Shown here: positions 24,059-33,186 of the stretch, piece after piece
How positions within the stretch are numbered: position 1 is the first letter of the stretch
How the letters are laid out: each line of letters opens with the position of its first letter
Assembly (NCBI GenBank): GCA_031554215.1
Contig: JAVBKF010000103.1
Coordinates: forward strand, 1 to 33,464
Length of the DNA stretch: 33,464 nucleotides
Direction of reading: 5' to 3'
DNA from: JAVBKE01 sp031554215
Lineage (GTDB): Bacteria; Bacillota; Bacilli; JARBTR01
Notes under the pieces: model-generated
Told to the model about the DNA's origin: nothing
What the model saw: the letters and a program-made list of their open reading frames with translations, nothing else
Databases searched by the model: none
Position numbers and translations under genes: made by a program

Positions 24059-25483
24059 TTACTTCTTAGCCATCATAATTTCTTTTCCTGCGATTCCAGG
24101 GTGTGTCATTTCTTGATTGTTTAGAATGACATCAAGCTCAGCACTTGTGAGTAGTCCCTTTTCGAGAACAATCTCACGGACTGATCTTCCAGAGCTTACA
24201 GCTTCTCTCGCTACGACTGCTGCAGCTTCATAGCCTACATGTGGGTTAATCGCAGTGATAATGCCAACGCTATTGTTGACATAGTCTTCGCATTTTTCTT
24301 TATTAGCAGTAATACCCGCGAGGCAATGTTCTCTAAATGCATTGAATACATTTGTCATGATTTTAATGGATTGCAATAAGTTGAAACTGATAACTGGCTC
24401 CATTACGTTGAGTTCAAATTGGCCAGCTTCTGAAGCCATACTAATCGTTAAGTCATTACCAACCACTTGGAACGCTGATTGATTGAGTACTTCAGCCATT
24501 ACTGGGTTTACTTTTCCTGGCATGATTGATGATCCCGGTTGACGTGATGGGAGATTGATTTCTCCTAGTCCACATCTTGGCCCTGATGCCATCATTCTTA
24601 AATCATTTGCCACTTTAGACATATTGAGCATACAGATTTTGAGTGTGCTCGACACTTCAATATAGATATCCGTATTTTGTGTACCATCAACTAAGTTAGC
24701 GCAGCCTTTGATTGGCATGTCCATAAACTCAGCTAGGAATTCAACTGTCTTATTGATATAGTCAACCTCTGCATTAAGACCTGTTCCAACAGCAGTGGCC
24801 CCCATATTCACATCAAACAAATGATTCCGAGTGTTCTTGATTCGGAAAATATCTCTTTTTAATACATCGGCATAAGCCTTGAATTCTTGTCCTAAACGAA
24901 TCGGCACCGCATCTTGCAAATGTGTTCGGCCCATTTTGATAACATCGTCAAATTCTAGTGATTTATTGATAAACTCTGCATACAGTTTGTCCATTGCGCC
25001 TAGTAACTCTTCGAGTCTCATCAATGTTGATAGGTGGATTGCTGTCGGAAAAGCATCATTTGTTGACTGCGCCATATTGACATGTGTATTTGGGCTAATC
25101 ACTTTGTAGTTTCCTTTTTCTTCTCCAAGAAGTTCTAAACCACGATTGGCTAACACTTCGTTTGCATTCATATTGATTGAGGTTCCTGCTCCGCCCTGAA
25201 TCGGATCGACAATGAATTGTTCGTAATGTTTACCTGCAATGATTTCATCGGCTGCTGCTACAATTGCCTTCGCTATTTTTGAATCTAATTGACCGATTTC
25301 TGCATTTGAAAGCGCAGATGCTTTCTTGACAATGGCCATTGATTTAATGAGTGACTCATCTAAATGGTAACCAGTGATCGGAAAATTTTCAACTGCTCTC
25401 ATTGTTTGTACACCATAATAAGCATTAATTGGAATCTGTTTTTCTCCTAAAAAATCTTTCTCAATACGAAATTCATTAGCCAT
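24059..25483 (-). CDS. aspA: Aspartate ammonia-lyase (aspartase)
   Basis: This enzyme deaminates L-aspartate to fumarate and ammonia and belongs to the fumarase/aspartase superfamily. It has 474 residues from ATG 25483, chosen because GGAGG lies 11 bases upstream; the earlier in-frame ATG at 25501 overlaps that ribosome-binding site. The signature GSSIMPGKVNP carries the catalytic serine loop. Conserved SPNTHVNMAQSTND, MGRTHLQDAVP and GGAGTSINMNANEV segments, with an intact C-terminus, mark aspartase rather than class II fumarase. The neighbouring Dcu-type transporter on the same strand supports the aspartase call, because aspartate/fumarate conversion and C4-dicarboxylate exchange are commonly encoded together. 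Confidence 0.93.
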   Translation of the reverse strand: MANEFRIEKDFLGEKQIPINAYYGVQTMRAVENFPITGYHLDESLIKSMAIVKKASALSNAEIGQLDSKIAKAIVAAADEIIAGKHYEQFIVDPIQGGAGTSINMNANEVLANRGLELLGEEKGNYKVISPNTHVNMAQSTNDAFPTAIHLSTLMRLEELLGAMDKLYAEFINKSLEFDDVIKMGRTHLQDAVPIRLGQEFKAYADVLKRDIFRIKNTRNHLFDVNMGATAVGTGLNAEVDYINKTVEFLAEFMDMPIKGCANLVDGTQNTDIYIEVSSTLKICMLNMSKVANDLRMMASGPRCGLGEINLPSRQPGSSIMPGKVNPVMAEVLNQSAFQVVGNDLTISMASEAGQFELNVMEPVISFNLLQSIKIMTNVFNAFREHCLAGITANKEKCEDYVNNSVGIITAINPHVGYEAAAVVAREAVSSGRSVREIVLEKGLLTSAELDVILNNQEMTHPGIAGKEIMMAKK

Positions 25484-25501
25484 TTTATTGATAGCCTCCA
25501 T

Positions 25502-25869
25502 TAATTTTTATTTTATCTAGGGCGCTTCTGGAACAGTAGTCCCCACACTACTCTATTATCGTCAGTCCAGAATATTTCACTGTATTCTTCTTCCCACGCA
25601 GGCACGCCAAAGTATAGTGTACTCTGCACTAGAGCGATGTCACTCACGAATACGTGCAGTGAACTTAGGCGACATCATGCGAATTCCTTCAAAAAGACCT
25701 TTTCCCCAGCAATTGTATTCTTGACTGTACCAATCCCAGGGGGATACTTTTTTCTTATTGTAACACTACATTGAACACATTGATTACAAAAATAAAGATT
25801 GTACAATTACAATCATTTGTTCATCACAATTGGGACCAATCCATTGCGCATACGGGTTGATATTTTTAC
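25502..25869. other. Intergenic region with inverted repeats between dcuB and aspA
   Basis: No gene is seen. A nested inverted repeat (GATGTC 25636-25641 / GACATC 25671-25676, with CACT-x-ACG / CGT-xx-AGTG inside) and AGTAGT/ACTACT (25535-25552) can fold in an aspA leader. TTGTA-CAAT-TACAA (25799-25812) is a small operator-like dyad just past the end of dcuB. No confident sigma-A promoter was found. Confidence 0.4.
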
Positions 25870-27219
25870 TTAAAGTACAAAGGAACCAATGATCACCCCG
25901 ACGATAATCGCCACTGTGGTTGAAATCAATCCAGGAATCATGAAACTATGGTTCAATACATATTTACCAATCCCTGTTGTGCCCGTCTGGTCAAAGTTGA
26001 TAGCCGCAACAACAGTTGGGTAGTTTGGAATGAAGAAGTAACCATTCACTGCCGGGAACATCCCTATGAGAAGTGCCGGAGAAATCCCAAGCGAAATTCC
26101 GAGTGGCATCAGTGTACGAACAGTTGCCGCTTGACTGTACAACAAGATTGACATAATAAATAGTGCAACTGCGAATAACCAAGGGAAATCTGTGACGACC
26201 CCGCCAATGGCATCTTCGATTAACGGAAGGTTCCCTTGGAAGAAAGTATCGCCCATCCAAGCAATACCGAAGATTGCAACGACTGCAGTCGCACCAGCTT
26301 TAAATACACTGCCACTGGCGATGTCATCCATTTTTGGTTTACAAAACAGTATCATCAGCGCTGCCACTGACAACATTGTCACTTCGATGACTGTAGCCAT
26401 CGGCATTGTGACAAGTTTCTCAACCACTTGGTCATCCTCAATCACTTGCGTGGTCCATGTCGGAAGAATCTCTGAGAACATGCCTAAAACGACAACAAGG
26501 ATAACACCGATTAAGAAAATAATGACTGATCCTTTGGCAGCGTTGTTCGCTACATATGATTTCTTATCTTTTCTAATTGGCGCGAGTCCAGCTTCAAGAC
26601 GTGCTAGGTAATCAGGGTCTTCTGATAACTCTTTTCCCATTCTGCTTGAATAGAGCGCTGCTACCATGACACCAGTAAAGGTTGCGGGTATGCAAATCAT
26701 CATAATGTCCCCAAGCGTGACACCAAAGTCTGCTTCTAAAAGTGCTAACAAAGCAACAGTTGCAGCTGAGATAGGACTAGCAGTGATGGCTTGTTGCGAA
26801 GCGATTACGGCTACCGACATTGGGCGCTCAGGGCGTACACCTGTTTCACGAGATACTTCCGCGATAACAGGTAGTACTGAATAAGCAACATGCCCTGTCC
26901 CTGCAAAAAATGTGAAGAAGTAGGTGATAATTGGCGCAACAAAGGTGATCGCTTTCGGATATCGCCTGAGTCCTTTCTCCGCAAGATGGACTAGATACTC
27001 CATCCCCCCACAAGCCTGCATAACACTGGCCGCAGTGATAACAGCCAAAATCATTAGCATAACATCAATCGGTGGAGACATAGGGGTTAGACCAAATACA
27101 AAGACAAGTATGGCGACACCAATCCCCCCCATTACACCTAGACCAATTCCGCCCATTTGTGCACCAGCATAAATACAACCAGCTACTACAAGAAATTCAA
27201 GCCAAAATTTTATTTCCAT
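25870..27219 (-). CDS. dcuB: Anaerobic C4-dicarboxylate transporter, DcuA/DcuB family
   Basis: This integral membrane carrier (449 aa, about 11-12 helices) exchanges fumarate, malate or aspartate for succinate. The N-terminal half shows the family's motifs: QMGGIGLGVMGGIGVAIL (about 22-39), GLTPMSPPIDVMLMILAVI, QACGGMEYLV and FFAGTGHVAYSVLPVI (about 104-119); the RPERPMSVAVIASQQAITASPIS stretch is a Dcu hallmark. ATG 27219 is preceded by AGAGG at 9 bases; a TTG one codon earlier is possible. It lies upstream of aspA on the same strand. Whether it is DcuA-like (aspartate/fumarate under all conditions) or DcuB-like (fumarate respiration) cannot be settled, so the gene symbol is a family-level choice. 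Confidence 0.88.
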   Translation of the reverse strand: MEIKFWLEFLVVAGCIYAGAQMGGIGLGVMGGIGVAILVFVFGLTPMSPPIDVMLMILAVITAASVMQACGGMEYLVHLAEKGLRRYPKAITFVAPIITYFFTFFAGTGHVAYSVLPVIAEVSRETGVRPERPMSVAVIASQQAITASPISAATVALLALLEADFGVTLGDIMMICIPATFTGVMVAALYSSRMGKELSEDPDYLARLEAGLAPIRKDKKSYVANNAAKGSVIIFLIGVILVVVLGMFSEILPTWTTQVIEDDQVVEKLVTMPMATVIEVTMLSVAALMILFCKPKMDDIASGSVFKAGATAVVAIFGIAWMGDTFFQGNLPLIEDAIGGVVTDFPWLFAVALFIMSILLYSQAATVRTLMPLGISLGISPALLIGMFPAVNGYFFIPNYPTVVAAINFDQTGTTGIGKYVLNHSFMIPGLISTTVAIIVGVIIGSFVL

Positions 27220-27548
27220 CAAAAAAAACCTCTTTTCTAAAAAGTGCCTTGGTAGCGCACAAATGAATTTGCGAACAATTATCCGAACCGATTTAGTAAA
27301 TTGTTACTATTCAAGGAACATCTTCATATCGAACGAAAAACTGTACACAAAACCACTTATAGCCGATTGAACACTTCTTAATTTATGGACTGCATAATAA
27401 TAGAAACTCTTATCCAGTAAATACTCTAGCATGTTTTCTATCGATAAACTACCGTAATTCGGCAGAAAAATACTTGTTACGAACTCTGTCACAAAGCCTT
27501 AACATTATCGCCAAACACTCTGGTCATTTGTATCGGTTCATGTGCCAG

Positions 27549-27585
27549 ATAGTGCCCCATTTCATCGATTGAAATGGGGCACTAT
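27549..27585. repeat. Perfect 16-bp stem-loop in the dcuB / rnmV divergent gap
   Basis: Arms ATAGTGCCCCATTTCA (27549-27564) and its complement (27570-27585) close a 5-base loop. The stem is as strong as a terminator, but it lies between two divergent genes where none is expected, and only TTCTT follows. The rest of 27220-27819 shows no gene; a 61-codon minus-strand frame at 27307-27492 (GTG start, AAGG nearby) is too weak to call. Confidence 0.7.
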
Positions 27586-27819
27586 TCTTGTATAGATTAA
27601 GCGCAAGCATCCAGCACCCGTTGATGACTATAAGCTACTCCACTTCCGAAACCCATTTAGCAGACGAGCATATTTATTCTAAGCAGACAATTTTCCAGCC
27701 TTCCCCTAGCCTTTTACAGTTAAAAAGATCCTTACGAAATGCTAACTACGACTTATTTATGATAAACTAACAGAGGAGTACTGACCGATTAATAGCAGAT
27801 TGAAAGCAGTGTGAGATTG

Positions 27820-28359
27820 ATGAAATTACGAGAAATTATTGTTGTCGAAGGAAAAGATGATACGGTGGCGATTAAACTAGCAGTTGATGCGGATACAATT
27901 GAAACCAATGGCTCTGCCGTGAATAACGAAACGATTGAGAAAGTAAGATTAGCACAAAGCACACGTGGTGTGATCATTTTTACTGATCCAGATTTCCCTG
28001 GGGAAAGAATTCGTCAGATCATTGCCGATGCTGTTCCAGATTGCATGCATGCCTTCTTACCGAAACATAAAGCGCTCCCGAAGCGCGGGAAGGGACTTGG
28101 TGTTGAACACGCTTCGCGTAAGGATATTCAGGAAGCACTGAAGGATGCCCATTTGATGCAGGAATCACACCCTGAAATTGTCACAATTGCTGAACTACAG
28201 CAGTTAGGATTAACAGCCGGGGCTGGCGCACGGGAAAAACGCGAGCGTCTTGGCGCGCTACTGAAGATTGGTTATGCTAATGGGAAACAACTACATCGGA
28301 GATTAATGGTTTTCGGTATTTCTCTAGAAGCGTTTCGCGAGGCAGTCAAACAGCTTTAA
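27820..28359 (+). CDS. rnmV: Ribonuclease M5
   Basis: RNase M5 makes the final cuts in 5S rRNA precursors in Bacillota, guided by ribosomal protein L18. This 179-residue protein has the catalytic Toprim domain: IIVVEGKDD (catalytic Glu) at about residues 4-12 and FTDPDFPGERIR (acidic pair) near 53-64, then AFLPKHKA and GVEHAS, followed by the C-terminal domain with RERLGALLKIGYANGKQLHRRL. I chose ATG 27820 because it matches the B. subtilis start (MKIKEIIVVEG); GTG 27811 is the only alternative. The ribosome-binding sequence is weak for both. In B. subtilis ksgA follows; here a small HhH gene does. Confidence 0.94.
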   Translation: MKLREIIVVEGKDDTVAIKLAVDADTIETNGSAVNNETIEKVRLAQSTRGVIIFTDPDFPGERIRQIIADAVPDCMHAFLPKHKALPKRGKGLGVEHASRKDIQEALKDAHLMQESHPEIVTIAELQQLGLTAGAGAREKRERLGALLKIGYANGKQLHRRLMVFGISLEAFREAVKQL

Positions 28360-28389
28360 ACCATGTATTGTATAAGGAAAGGGGCATTT

Positions 28390-28590
28390 ATGATGTCGAT
28401 GGATACGCTGCACGAAAAACTCTCTAAACCGGCCACTAGAGCACTAGACAACGCAGGAATTACAACAGTGGAGCAGCTAATTGCACACAGTGAAAAGGAA
28501 CTATTGCAGTTACATGGAATGGGAAAAAAGGGGATAACAATCATTTGTACCTTCTTAGCCGAACAGGAACTGATGTTAAAAACAGTTTAG
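28390..28590 (+). CDS. Small helix-hairpin-helix protein, RpoA-CTD-like
   Basis: The 66-residue protein reads like one helix-hairpin-helix module: LSKPATRALDNAGITTVEQL (about 9-28) then LLQLHGMGKKGITII (about 37-51). The LHGMGKKG loop is the DNA-phosphate-binding hairpin also found in the alpha C-terminal domain of RNA polymerase. I chose ATG 28390 because AAAGGGG lies 5-6 bases upstream; an ATG at 28363 has no ribosome-binding site. It lies 30 bp after rnmV and before a strong terminator, so the two are co-transcribed. Family members are annotated as DNA-binding or hypothetical; the role here is unknown. Confidence 0.82.
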   Translation: MMSMDTLHEKLSKPATRALDNAGITTVEQLIAHSEKELLQLHGMGKKGITIICTFLAEQELMLKTV

Positions 28591-28624
28591 CTAGGCATAC
28601 ACTAACAAGTTATATTGATATCAG

Positions 28625-28652
28625 AAAGGTCTCCATTCGGGGACCTTTTTCC
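28625..28652 (+). terminator. Terminator after rnmV operon
   Basis: AAAGGTC-t-CC / GG-g-GACCTTT (28625-28648, loop ATTC) is followed by a T-run, about 35 bp after the HhH gene. Confidence 0.88.
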
Positions 28653-28673
28653 CTTTTTATGAATAAATGAGCC

Positions 28674-28740
28674 GGTAGCGTTACAGAAAATTTTGCAATG
28701 ACGCCATGCTACAATTCAGAAAATAGTATGCAACGCTACC
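28674..28740. repeat. 9-bp inverted repeats between rnmV operon and mmsB
   Basis: GGTAGCGTT (28674-28682) and AACGCTACC (28732-28740) are perfect inverted copies 49 bases apart, just past the end of mmsB. They could be arms of a long stem acting on the sugar-transporter transcript, or two half-sites for a DNA-binding protein. The interior has no strong stem. Confidence 0.45.
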
Positions 28741-28749
28741 TATCCGTAC

Positions 28750-29925
28750 TTATTTTGCTCTGTTTCGGGTCATTACATCGAAGACAACAGCCAGTACAAG
28801 CACGGAGCCTCTGATGATGTATTGGTAGGAGATATCAATGTTCATCAGATTCATCCCGCTGGTCAATGAGGCCATCACAAAGGCGCCGACGATGGACCCA
28901 GTGATTTTCCCAACGCCACCAGCTGCCGAAACACCACCTACGTATGCGGCGGCAATCGCATCCAGTTCAAACATATTGCCTGCTTGCGGTGATGCTGAAC
29001 TGAGACGTGCAGTGTAGAGAATCCCCGCCAAAGCCGCAAGCATACTCATCGTCCCGAATACAATATAAGTGATTTTCTTCACGCTAATCCCGCTTAGCTG
29101 CGCCGCTTCTGGATTGCCACCTACTGCATAGATATGGCGACCAAGTGGTGTCTTTGTTGTGATGAAATGAAACAGCATCACAACTGCAATCACAATCACC
29201 GCTGTCCACGAGAGACCATTAAATCCCGATAGAATGTAAAATACGTAGCCAATCACCGCTGAAATAAATAGCAGTTTAACAGCAGTTAGCGGAATAGATA
29301 GTACTTCAAATCCATACTTCAAATTGTTGGTACGCGTCCGGATATCCGTTGCGATAAAGTATACGACCGCGAGCGCACCGATGATGAGTGTGAGGACATG
29401 AAGGCCGTTCCAAATCGCCAGACTTGGTATATAGCCATTCCCAATCGCCTTGAAACTCTCATTAGGAACAATAATCGTCCCTGTTTCCACTGTGGCAAGC
29501 AGTAGTAACCCTCTGAAAATCAACATACCCGCAAGCGAAACAACGAATGATGGTATCATGAGCTGCGCCACGAAGAAACCATTGATGAGACCAATCACAG
29601 CACCGAGAATCAGCACAGCAACAATAGCCGCCCAGACAGGAAACCCATGCTTCGTCATTAGAATGGCTGCAACGGCACCAGTAAATCCAGCAACAAACCC
29701 AACCGATAAATCAATATGGCGGATGACTATGACAAGCGTCATCCCAACAGCTAGTACCGCTGTATACCCTGTCATATCAATTAAATTACTGAGATTACGC
29801 GATGACATGAATAAGCCATCTGTCGAAAACGAAAAGTAAATCATAATCACAACAAGGGCGATATACATCCCATACTCACGAATATTCTTTCTAAGCAATG
29901 TACTGACTTCTTCAACAAAACGCAC
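28750..29925 (-). CDS. mmsB: Multiple-monosaccharide ABC transporter, permease (MmsB/GguB type)
   Basis: This is the membrane subunit of a ribose/xylose-class sugar importer: 391 residues, about 9-10 helices. It has the BPD_transp_2 family pattern, including GMTLVIVIRHIDLSVGFVAGF (about 57-77), MIPSFVVSLAGMLIFRGL, and TPLGRHIYAVGGNPEAAQLSGI (about 258-279, the cytoplasmic loop that contacts the ATPase). A cluster of alanine/glycine residues, AAYVGGVSAAGGVGKITGS (about 331-349), is also typical. The start is GTG with GAGGGGGAAG 6-8 bases upstream. It is the last gene of the chvE-mmsA-mmsB operon, 63 bp after mmsA. Length near 390 and gene order match the ChvE-GguA-GguB group more closely than RbsC. 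Confidence 0.9.
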   Translation of the reverse strand: MRFVEEVSTLLRKNIREYGMYIALVVIMIYFSFSTDGLFMSSRNLSNLIDMTGYTAVLAVGMTLVIVIRHIDLSVGFVAGFTGAVAAILMTKHGFPVWAAIVAVLILGAVIGLINGFFVAQLMIPSFVVSLAGMLIFRGLLLLATVETGTIIVPNESFKAIGNGYIPSLAIWNGLHVLTLIIGALAVVYFIATDIRTRTNNLKYGFEVLSIPLTAVKLLFISAVIGYVFYILSGFNGLSWTAVIVIAVVMLFHFITTKTPLGRHIYAVGGNPEAAQLSGISVKKITYIVFGTMSMLAALAGILYTARLSSASPQAGNMFELDAIAAAYVGGVSAAGGVGKITGSIVGAFVMASLTSGMNLMNIDISYQYIIRGSVLVLAVVFDVMTRNRAK

Positions 29926-29988
29926 GATACTTCCCCCTCGCTAGCATTGCTACATCGTAGAAACCAACCTTTTCATTGTTGCATTCGC

Positions 29989-31512
29989 TTAAATCGTTGC
30001 CAGTGCAATCACACTTTCCTGCGTCGCCTCATCGCCTGATAATTCCCCTGTGATTCGTCCACCTGCCATCACATACACCCGGTCACTCATCCCAAGCACC
30101 TCAGGAAGTTCCGAGGAAATCATGATAATGCTCATCCCCTGTTCAACTAGTTGATTCATGATGGTGTAAATCTCAAACTTTGCCCCAACATCAATACCAC
30201 GTGTCGGTTCATCGAGAATCAGCACTTGAGGGCTTGTAAATAGCCATTTACTGAGCGATACCTTCTGCTGATTACCACCACTTAAGTTGCCAACCACTTG
30301 GGCAATTGAATTTGCTTTGATATTCATTGATTTCAGATAGCGATTGGCAATCGTCACCTCTTCATTTTGATTGATGACATTGGCACGCGATATTTCCGAT
30401 AAATTGGTAATCGAGATATTTTTCTTGATATCTTGAATCAGAATCAATCCATCGCCTTTACGATCCTCACTCACATAAGCAATCCCTGCCTTGATTGCCG
30501 CTTTTGGATGATGGAATGACTGTTTCTGACCCCCCACTAGCAAGGAACCCGTGACTTTACATTTTTTCGGATTGCCAAAAACGCTCTGTGCCAGCTCAGT
30601 CCTACCAGATCCCATCAGACCTGCGATGCCAATAATCTCGCCCCTTCGCACATGAAGATTAACATTCTTAATCACTTCACGACCAAGTTTCGGGTCATAT
30701 ACATGCCACCCTTTGAGCTCAAGCGACTTATCACCAAACTCGGGTCTATGCCGCTTCGGAAAAATGTCATCAATTTCACGACCAACCATCTGTTTAATAA
30801 TCGCGTGTTCATTGATCTCACCCATCGCTTTATCCAAAGAACAAATCGCTTTCCCATCACGTAAAACAGTCACTGTATCAGCAACCGCAATCACTTCTTT
30901 CAACTTGTGGGAAATCATGATACACGTAATCCCTTGCGCTTTCAGTTCACCGAGCAGGAAAAGTAAATTTTCACTATCATCTTCATTCAGTGCCGCCGTT
31001 GGCTCGTCCAAAATTAGCAGATCGACTTCCTTACTGAGTGCTTTGGCAATCTCAATTAATTGCTGCTTACCAACACCCAGCTCCCGAATCTTTGTTGCTG
31101 GATTTACATCAAGTTTTACCTTCTCAAGTGCCTGAATTGCCTGCGTAATTGTCTCGTTCCAGTTAACAGATAAACCTTTGGTCAGCTCATTGCCAATAAA
31201 AATATTTTCATAAACCGTTAAATCAGGAAAGAGTGATAGTTCTTGATAAATAACCGCAATACCTGCTTTTCGGCTATCACTAATCGTTGAAAATTTCTGA
31301 ACAGTTCCATTAAGGACAATATCACCGTCATATCTACCATACGGATAAACACCACTCAGTACTTTCATCAACGTCGATTTCCCAGCACCGTTTTCACCAA
31401 CGAGACAATGAATTTCCCCTTTTTTCACTTTAAAATTAACACTCGCCAGTGCTTTCACACCAGTAAACGTTTTAGAAATTTGCTTCATTTCTAAAATAAT
31501 TTCGGTCATCAT
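29989..31512 (-). CDS. mmsA: Multiple-monosaccharide ABC transporter, ATP-binding protein (MmsA/GguA type)
   Basis: This is a double-ABC ATPase of 507 residues. The first nucleotide-binding domain has Walker A GENGAGKST (39-47), a changed signature LGVGKQQ (145-151) and Walker B LLILDE (165-170). The second has a degenerate Walker A GLMGSGRTE (298-306), an intact signature LSGGNQQK (410-417) and Walker B VLILDEP (430-436). Such asymmetry is normal in RbsA/XylG/MmsA proteins. I chose ATG 31512 because AAGGAG lies 6 bases upstream and the family start follows; the frame extends 21 codons further up without support. It lies between chvE and mmsB. The sugar is decided by ChvE, not by this subunit. 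Confidence 0.92.
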   Translation of the reverse strand: MMTEIILEMKQISKTFTGVKALASVNFKVKKGEIHCLVGENGAGKSTLMKVLSGVYPYGRYDGDIVLNGTVQKFSTISDSRKAGIAVIYQELSLFPDLTVYENIFIGNELTKGLSVNWNETITQAIQALEKVKLDVNPATKIRELGVGKQQLIEIAKALSKEVDLLILDEPTAALNEDDSENLLFLLGELKAQGITCIMISHKLKEVIAVADTVTVLRDGKAICSLDKAMGEINEHAIIKQMVGREIDDIFPKRHRPEFGDKSLELKGWHVYDPKLGREVIKNVNLHVRRGEIIGIAGLMGSGRTELAQSVFGNPKKCKVTGSLLVGGQKQSFHHPKAAIKAGIAYVSEDRKGDGLILIQDIKKNISITNLSEISRANVINQNEEVTIANRYLKSMNIKANSIAQVVGNLSGGNQQKVSLSKWLFTSPQVLILDEPTRGIDVGAKFEIYTIMNQLVEQGMSIIMISSELPEVLGMSDRVYVMAGGRITGELSGDEATQESVIALATI

Positions 31513-31594
31513 GATGTACTCCTTCCCCAAGTTAGGAGAGTAAATAGTCGCTTTAACTTTCAGCAGATACCACACATACTAACCGCCATCTAGG

Positions 31595-31628
31595 CAAAAA
31601 TGGTGATGAAATTGCTCTCACCACCATT
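31595..31628 (-). terminator. Intra-operon stem-loop between chvE and mmsA
   Basis: On the minus strand AATGGTG and CACCATT (31628-31622 and 31605-31599) close a 16-base loop and are followed by TTT. It lies in the 212-bp gap after chvE. A leaky terminator here would keep the binding protein more abundant than the membrane parts, as is usual for such operons. A second dyad (31693-31725) overlaps the chvE stop. Confidence 0.6.
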
Positions 31629-31724
31629 CCTCACCCCATTATGCTCATCACTTAATTACCAACGCCTATGATTGACCAGCGACCCATCCATCACTGTTTT
31701 ACCAGCAAGCCTTTAGTAAAACGG

Positions 31725-32858
31725 TTATTTTAACCCAGTGAACTCTGATGCTTTATAGTAGCCAGAATCAATGAGCTCCATCTGCACATTATCTTTATCG
31801 ACAGTGACAATTGGCGATTCGATTGTCTTAACATCCTTTTTGCCGTTATCAGACATACCTGTCGTTGTTGGCTCTTTATCTTCAAGAACGCTTACTGCCG
31901 AAGCAATTGCATCTTTTACCAAGACACGAACATCTTTGAAGACAGTCATTGACTGTTTATCATCAAGAATATATTGAACGGATGCTTTTTCAGCGTCTTG
32001 ACCTGAGATAAAGTATGACATTATACTTGAATCTGCCTTGAAGACATCTGCGATGGAACGAGCAGTTCCGTCATTCGGTGCTAATACAAGTACATCACCT
32101 TTATCATCAGCAGTTGCTGCTGTTAAGTTTGAATCCGCTTTTGATTTCGCGGCATTGAAATCCCAGTTCGTTGTCACCTGACCAATGATTTTACCCAGCT
32201 CATCACGTGTTAATTCTTTTTTATCCTTCAGCGCAATCGCTTCAGATGAATTGGCTACTTTGAATGTGCCATCGGCAATCTTTGGTTGCAATACTGACCA
32301 TGCACCCTCAAAGAAAAGGAACGCATTGTTATCAGTTGCTGCCCCAGCATATAGGTACAGCGGCTGCCCAGCCATGCCTGATGCGTGGTCTACTAAATAT
32401 TGTGCTTGTGCCGCACCAACAGAGACACTGTCAAAAGAAACATAATAATCGACTGCATCTGTTTTTGTGATTAAGCGGTCATACGAAATGACTTTGACAC
32501 CAGCATTATGCGCTGCTTCTACCGCTGCTCCCGCTGCTGCACCATCTTGAGGACAAATGATTAATACCTTAATCCCTTTGGCAATTAGTGCATCCACATT
32601 TGATTTTTCTTTTGCTGAATCACCTTGTGAGAAAAGGATTTCAGCTTTGTAATCAGTATCTTTCAGTGCCGCTTTGAAACGCGTCTCATCCTGCGTCCAA
32701 CGCGGTTCATCTTTAGTTGGTAACACAATACCAATATCTACTTTACCACTACTCTTTTTACCATCTGAACTTGTTTCTGTTGACCCACAAGCAGTTGCGA
32801 TTGCCATTACCATAAATAATGCAATCATGATAGCCATTAACTTTGTGAATTGTTTCAC
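31725..32858 (-). CDS. chvE: Sugar-binding lipoprotein (ChvE-like) of the monosaccharide ABC transporter
   Basis: This is the extracellular receptor of the importer, 377 residues. A lipoprotein signal peptide (basic MKQFTK, hydrophobic core 7-20, lipobox ATAC) is cleaved before Cys24; a serine/lysine-rich linker follows to about residue 38. The periplasmic-binding fold then starts with VDIGIVLPTKDEPRWTQD (about 40-57). GIVxPTKxxxRW is the pattern of ChvE/XylF-type receptors, which bind several aldoses such as xylose, glucose, galactose and arabinose. Other conserved parts are KVISYDRLI (about 122-130) and VLAPNDGTARSIADVF (about 237-252). It heads the operon and has a promoter upstream at 32986-33015. 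The sugar range is inferred from family only. Confidence 0.9.
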   Translation of the reverse strand: MKQFTKLMAIMIALFMVMAIATACGSTETSSDGKKSSGKVDIGIVLPTKDEPRWTQDETRFKAALKDTDYKAEILFSQGDSAKEKSNVDALIAKGIKVLIICPQDGAAAGAAVEAAHNAGVKVISYDRLITKTDAVDYYVSFDSVSVGAAQAQYLVDHASGMAGQPLYLYAGAATDNNAFLFFEGAWSVLQPKIADGTFKVANSSEAIALKDKKELTRDELGKIIGQVTTNWDFNAAKSKADSNLTAATADDKGDVLVLAPNDGTARSIADVFKADSSIMSYFISGQDAEKASVQYILDDKQSMTVFKDVRVLVKDAIASAVSVLEDKEPTTTGMSDNGKKDVKTIESPIVTVDKDNVQMELIDSGYYKASEFTGLK

Positions 32859-32985
32859 AAATACTTCCCCCTTAGAATGTGGTATGAATTAGATAATGGA
32901 TATTGACAAAAAAGTATGTACAGGTTTCCCCTGCAAAACCCCTTGCTCACTGTAGAGTATATTGAACAACATTCCATTTAAGCCC

Positions 32986-33015
32986 ATCATATACTGGTTC
33001 ATATTTTATTTGCAA
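32986..33015 (-). promoter_or_regulatory. Candidate sigma-A promoter of the chvE-mmsA-mmsB operon
   Basis: On the minus strand TTGCAA (33015-33010), an 18-bp spacer and TATGAT (32991-32986) fit a sigma-A promoter about 130 bp before chvE. Between it and the gene, CAGG-ttt-cc-CCTG (32924-32936 on the plus strand) is a small dyad. A GGAAACCGCATGAA (33034-33052 region, minus strand) shares the AAACCG core of catabolite (cre) sites but has three mismatches. The 32859-33186 stretch has no gene. Confidence 0.45.
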
Positions 33016-33186
33016 CAAATTGAACTGAGCCTTATTTCATGCGGTTTCCGGGGGGATTAGCCTTCTTTTTTGCTGTAAAAATTACTGTGATAACTAGCTT
33101 CGACATTTTCCATACACAAGGTTCGTGGAAATCACTTTTTTTCTTTCATTTCATGACAAAAAAAACTTCATATAGTACTTCTTATA

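Noticed and set aside
27307..27492. 61-codon minus-strand frame upstream of dcuB
   Set aside because: GTG start with only AAGG four bases away, no recognisable family, in an AT-rich gap; too weak to list.
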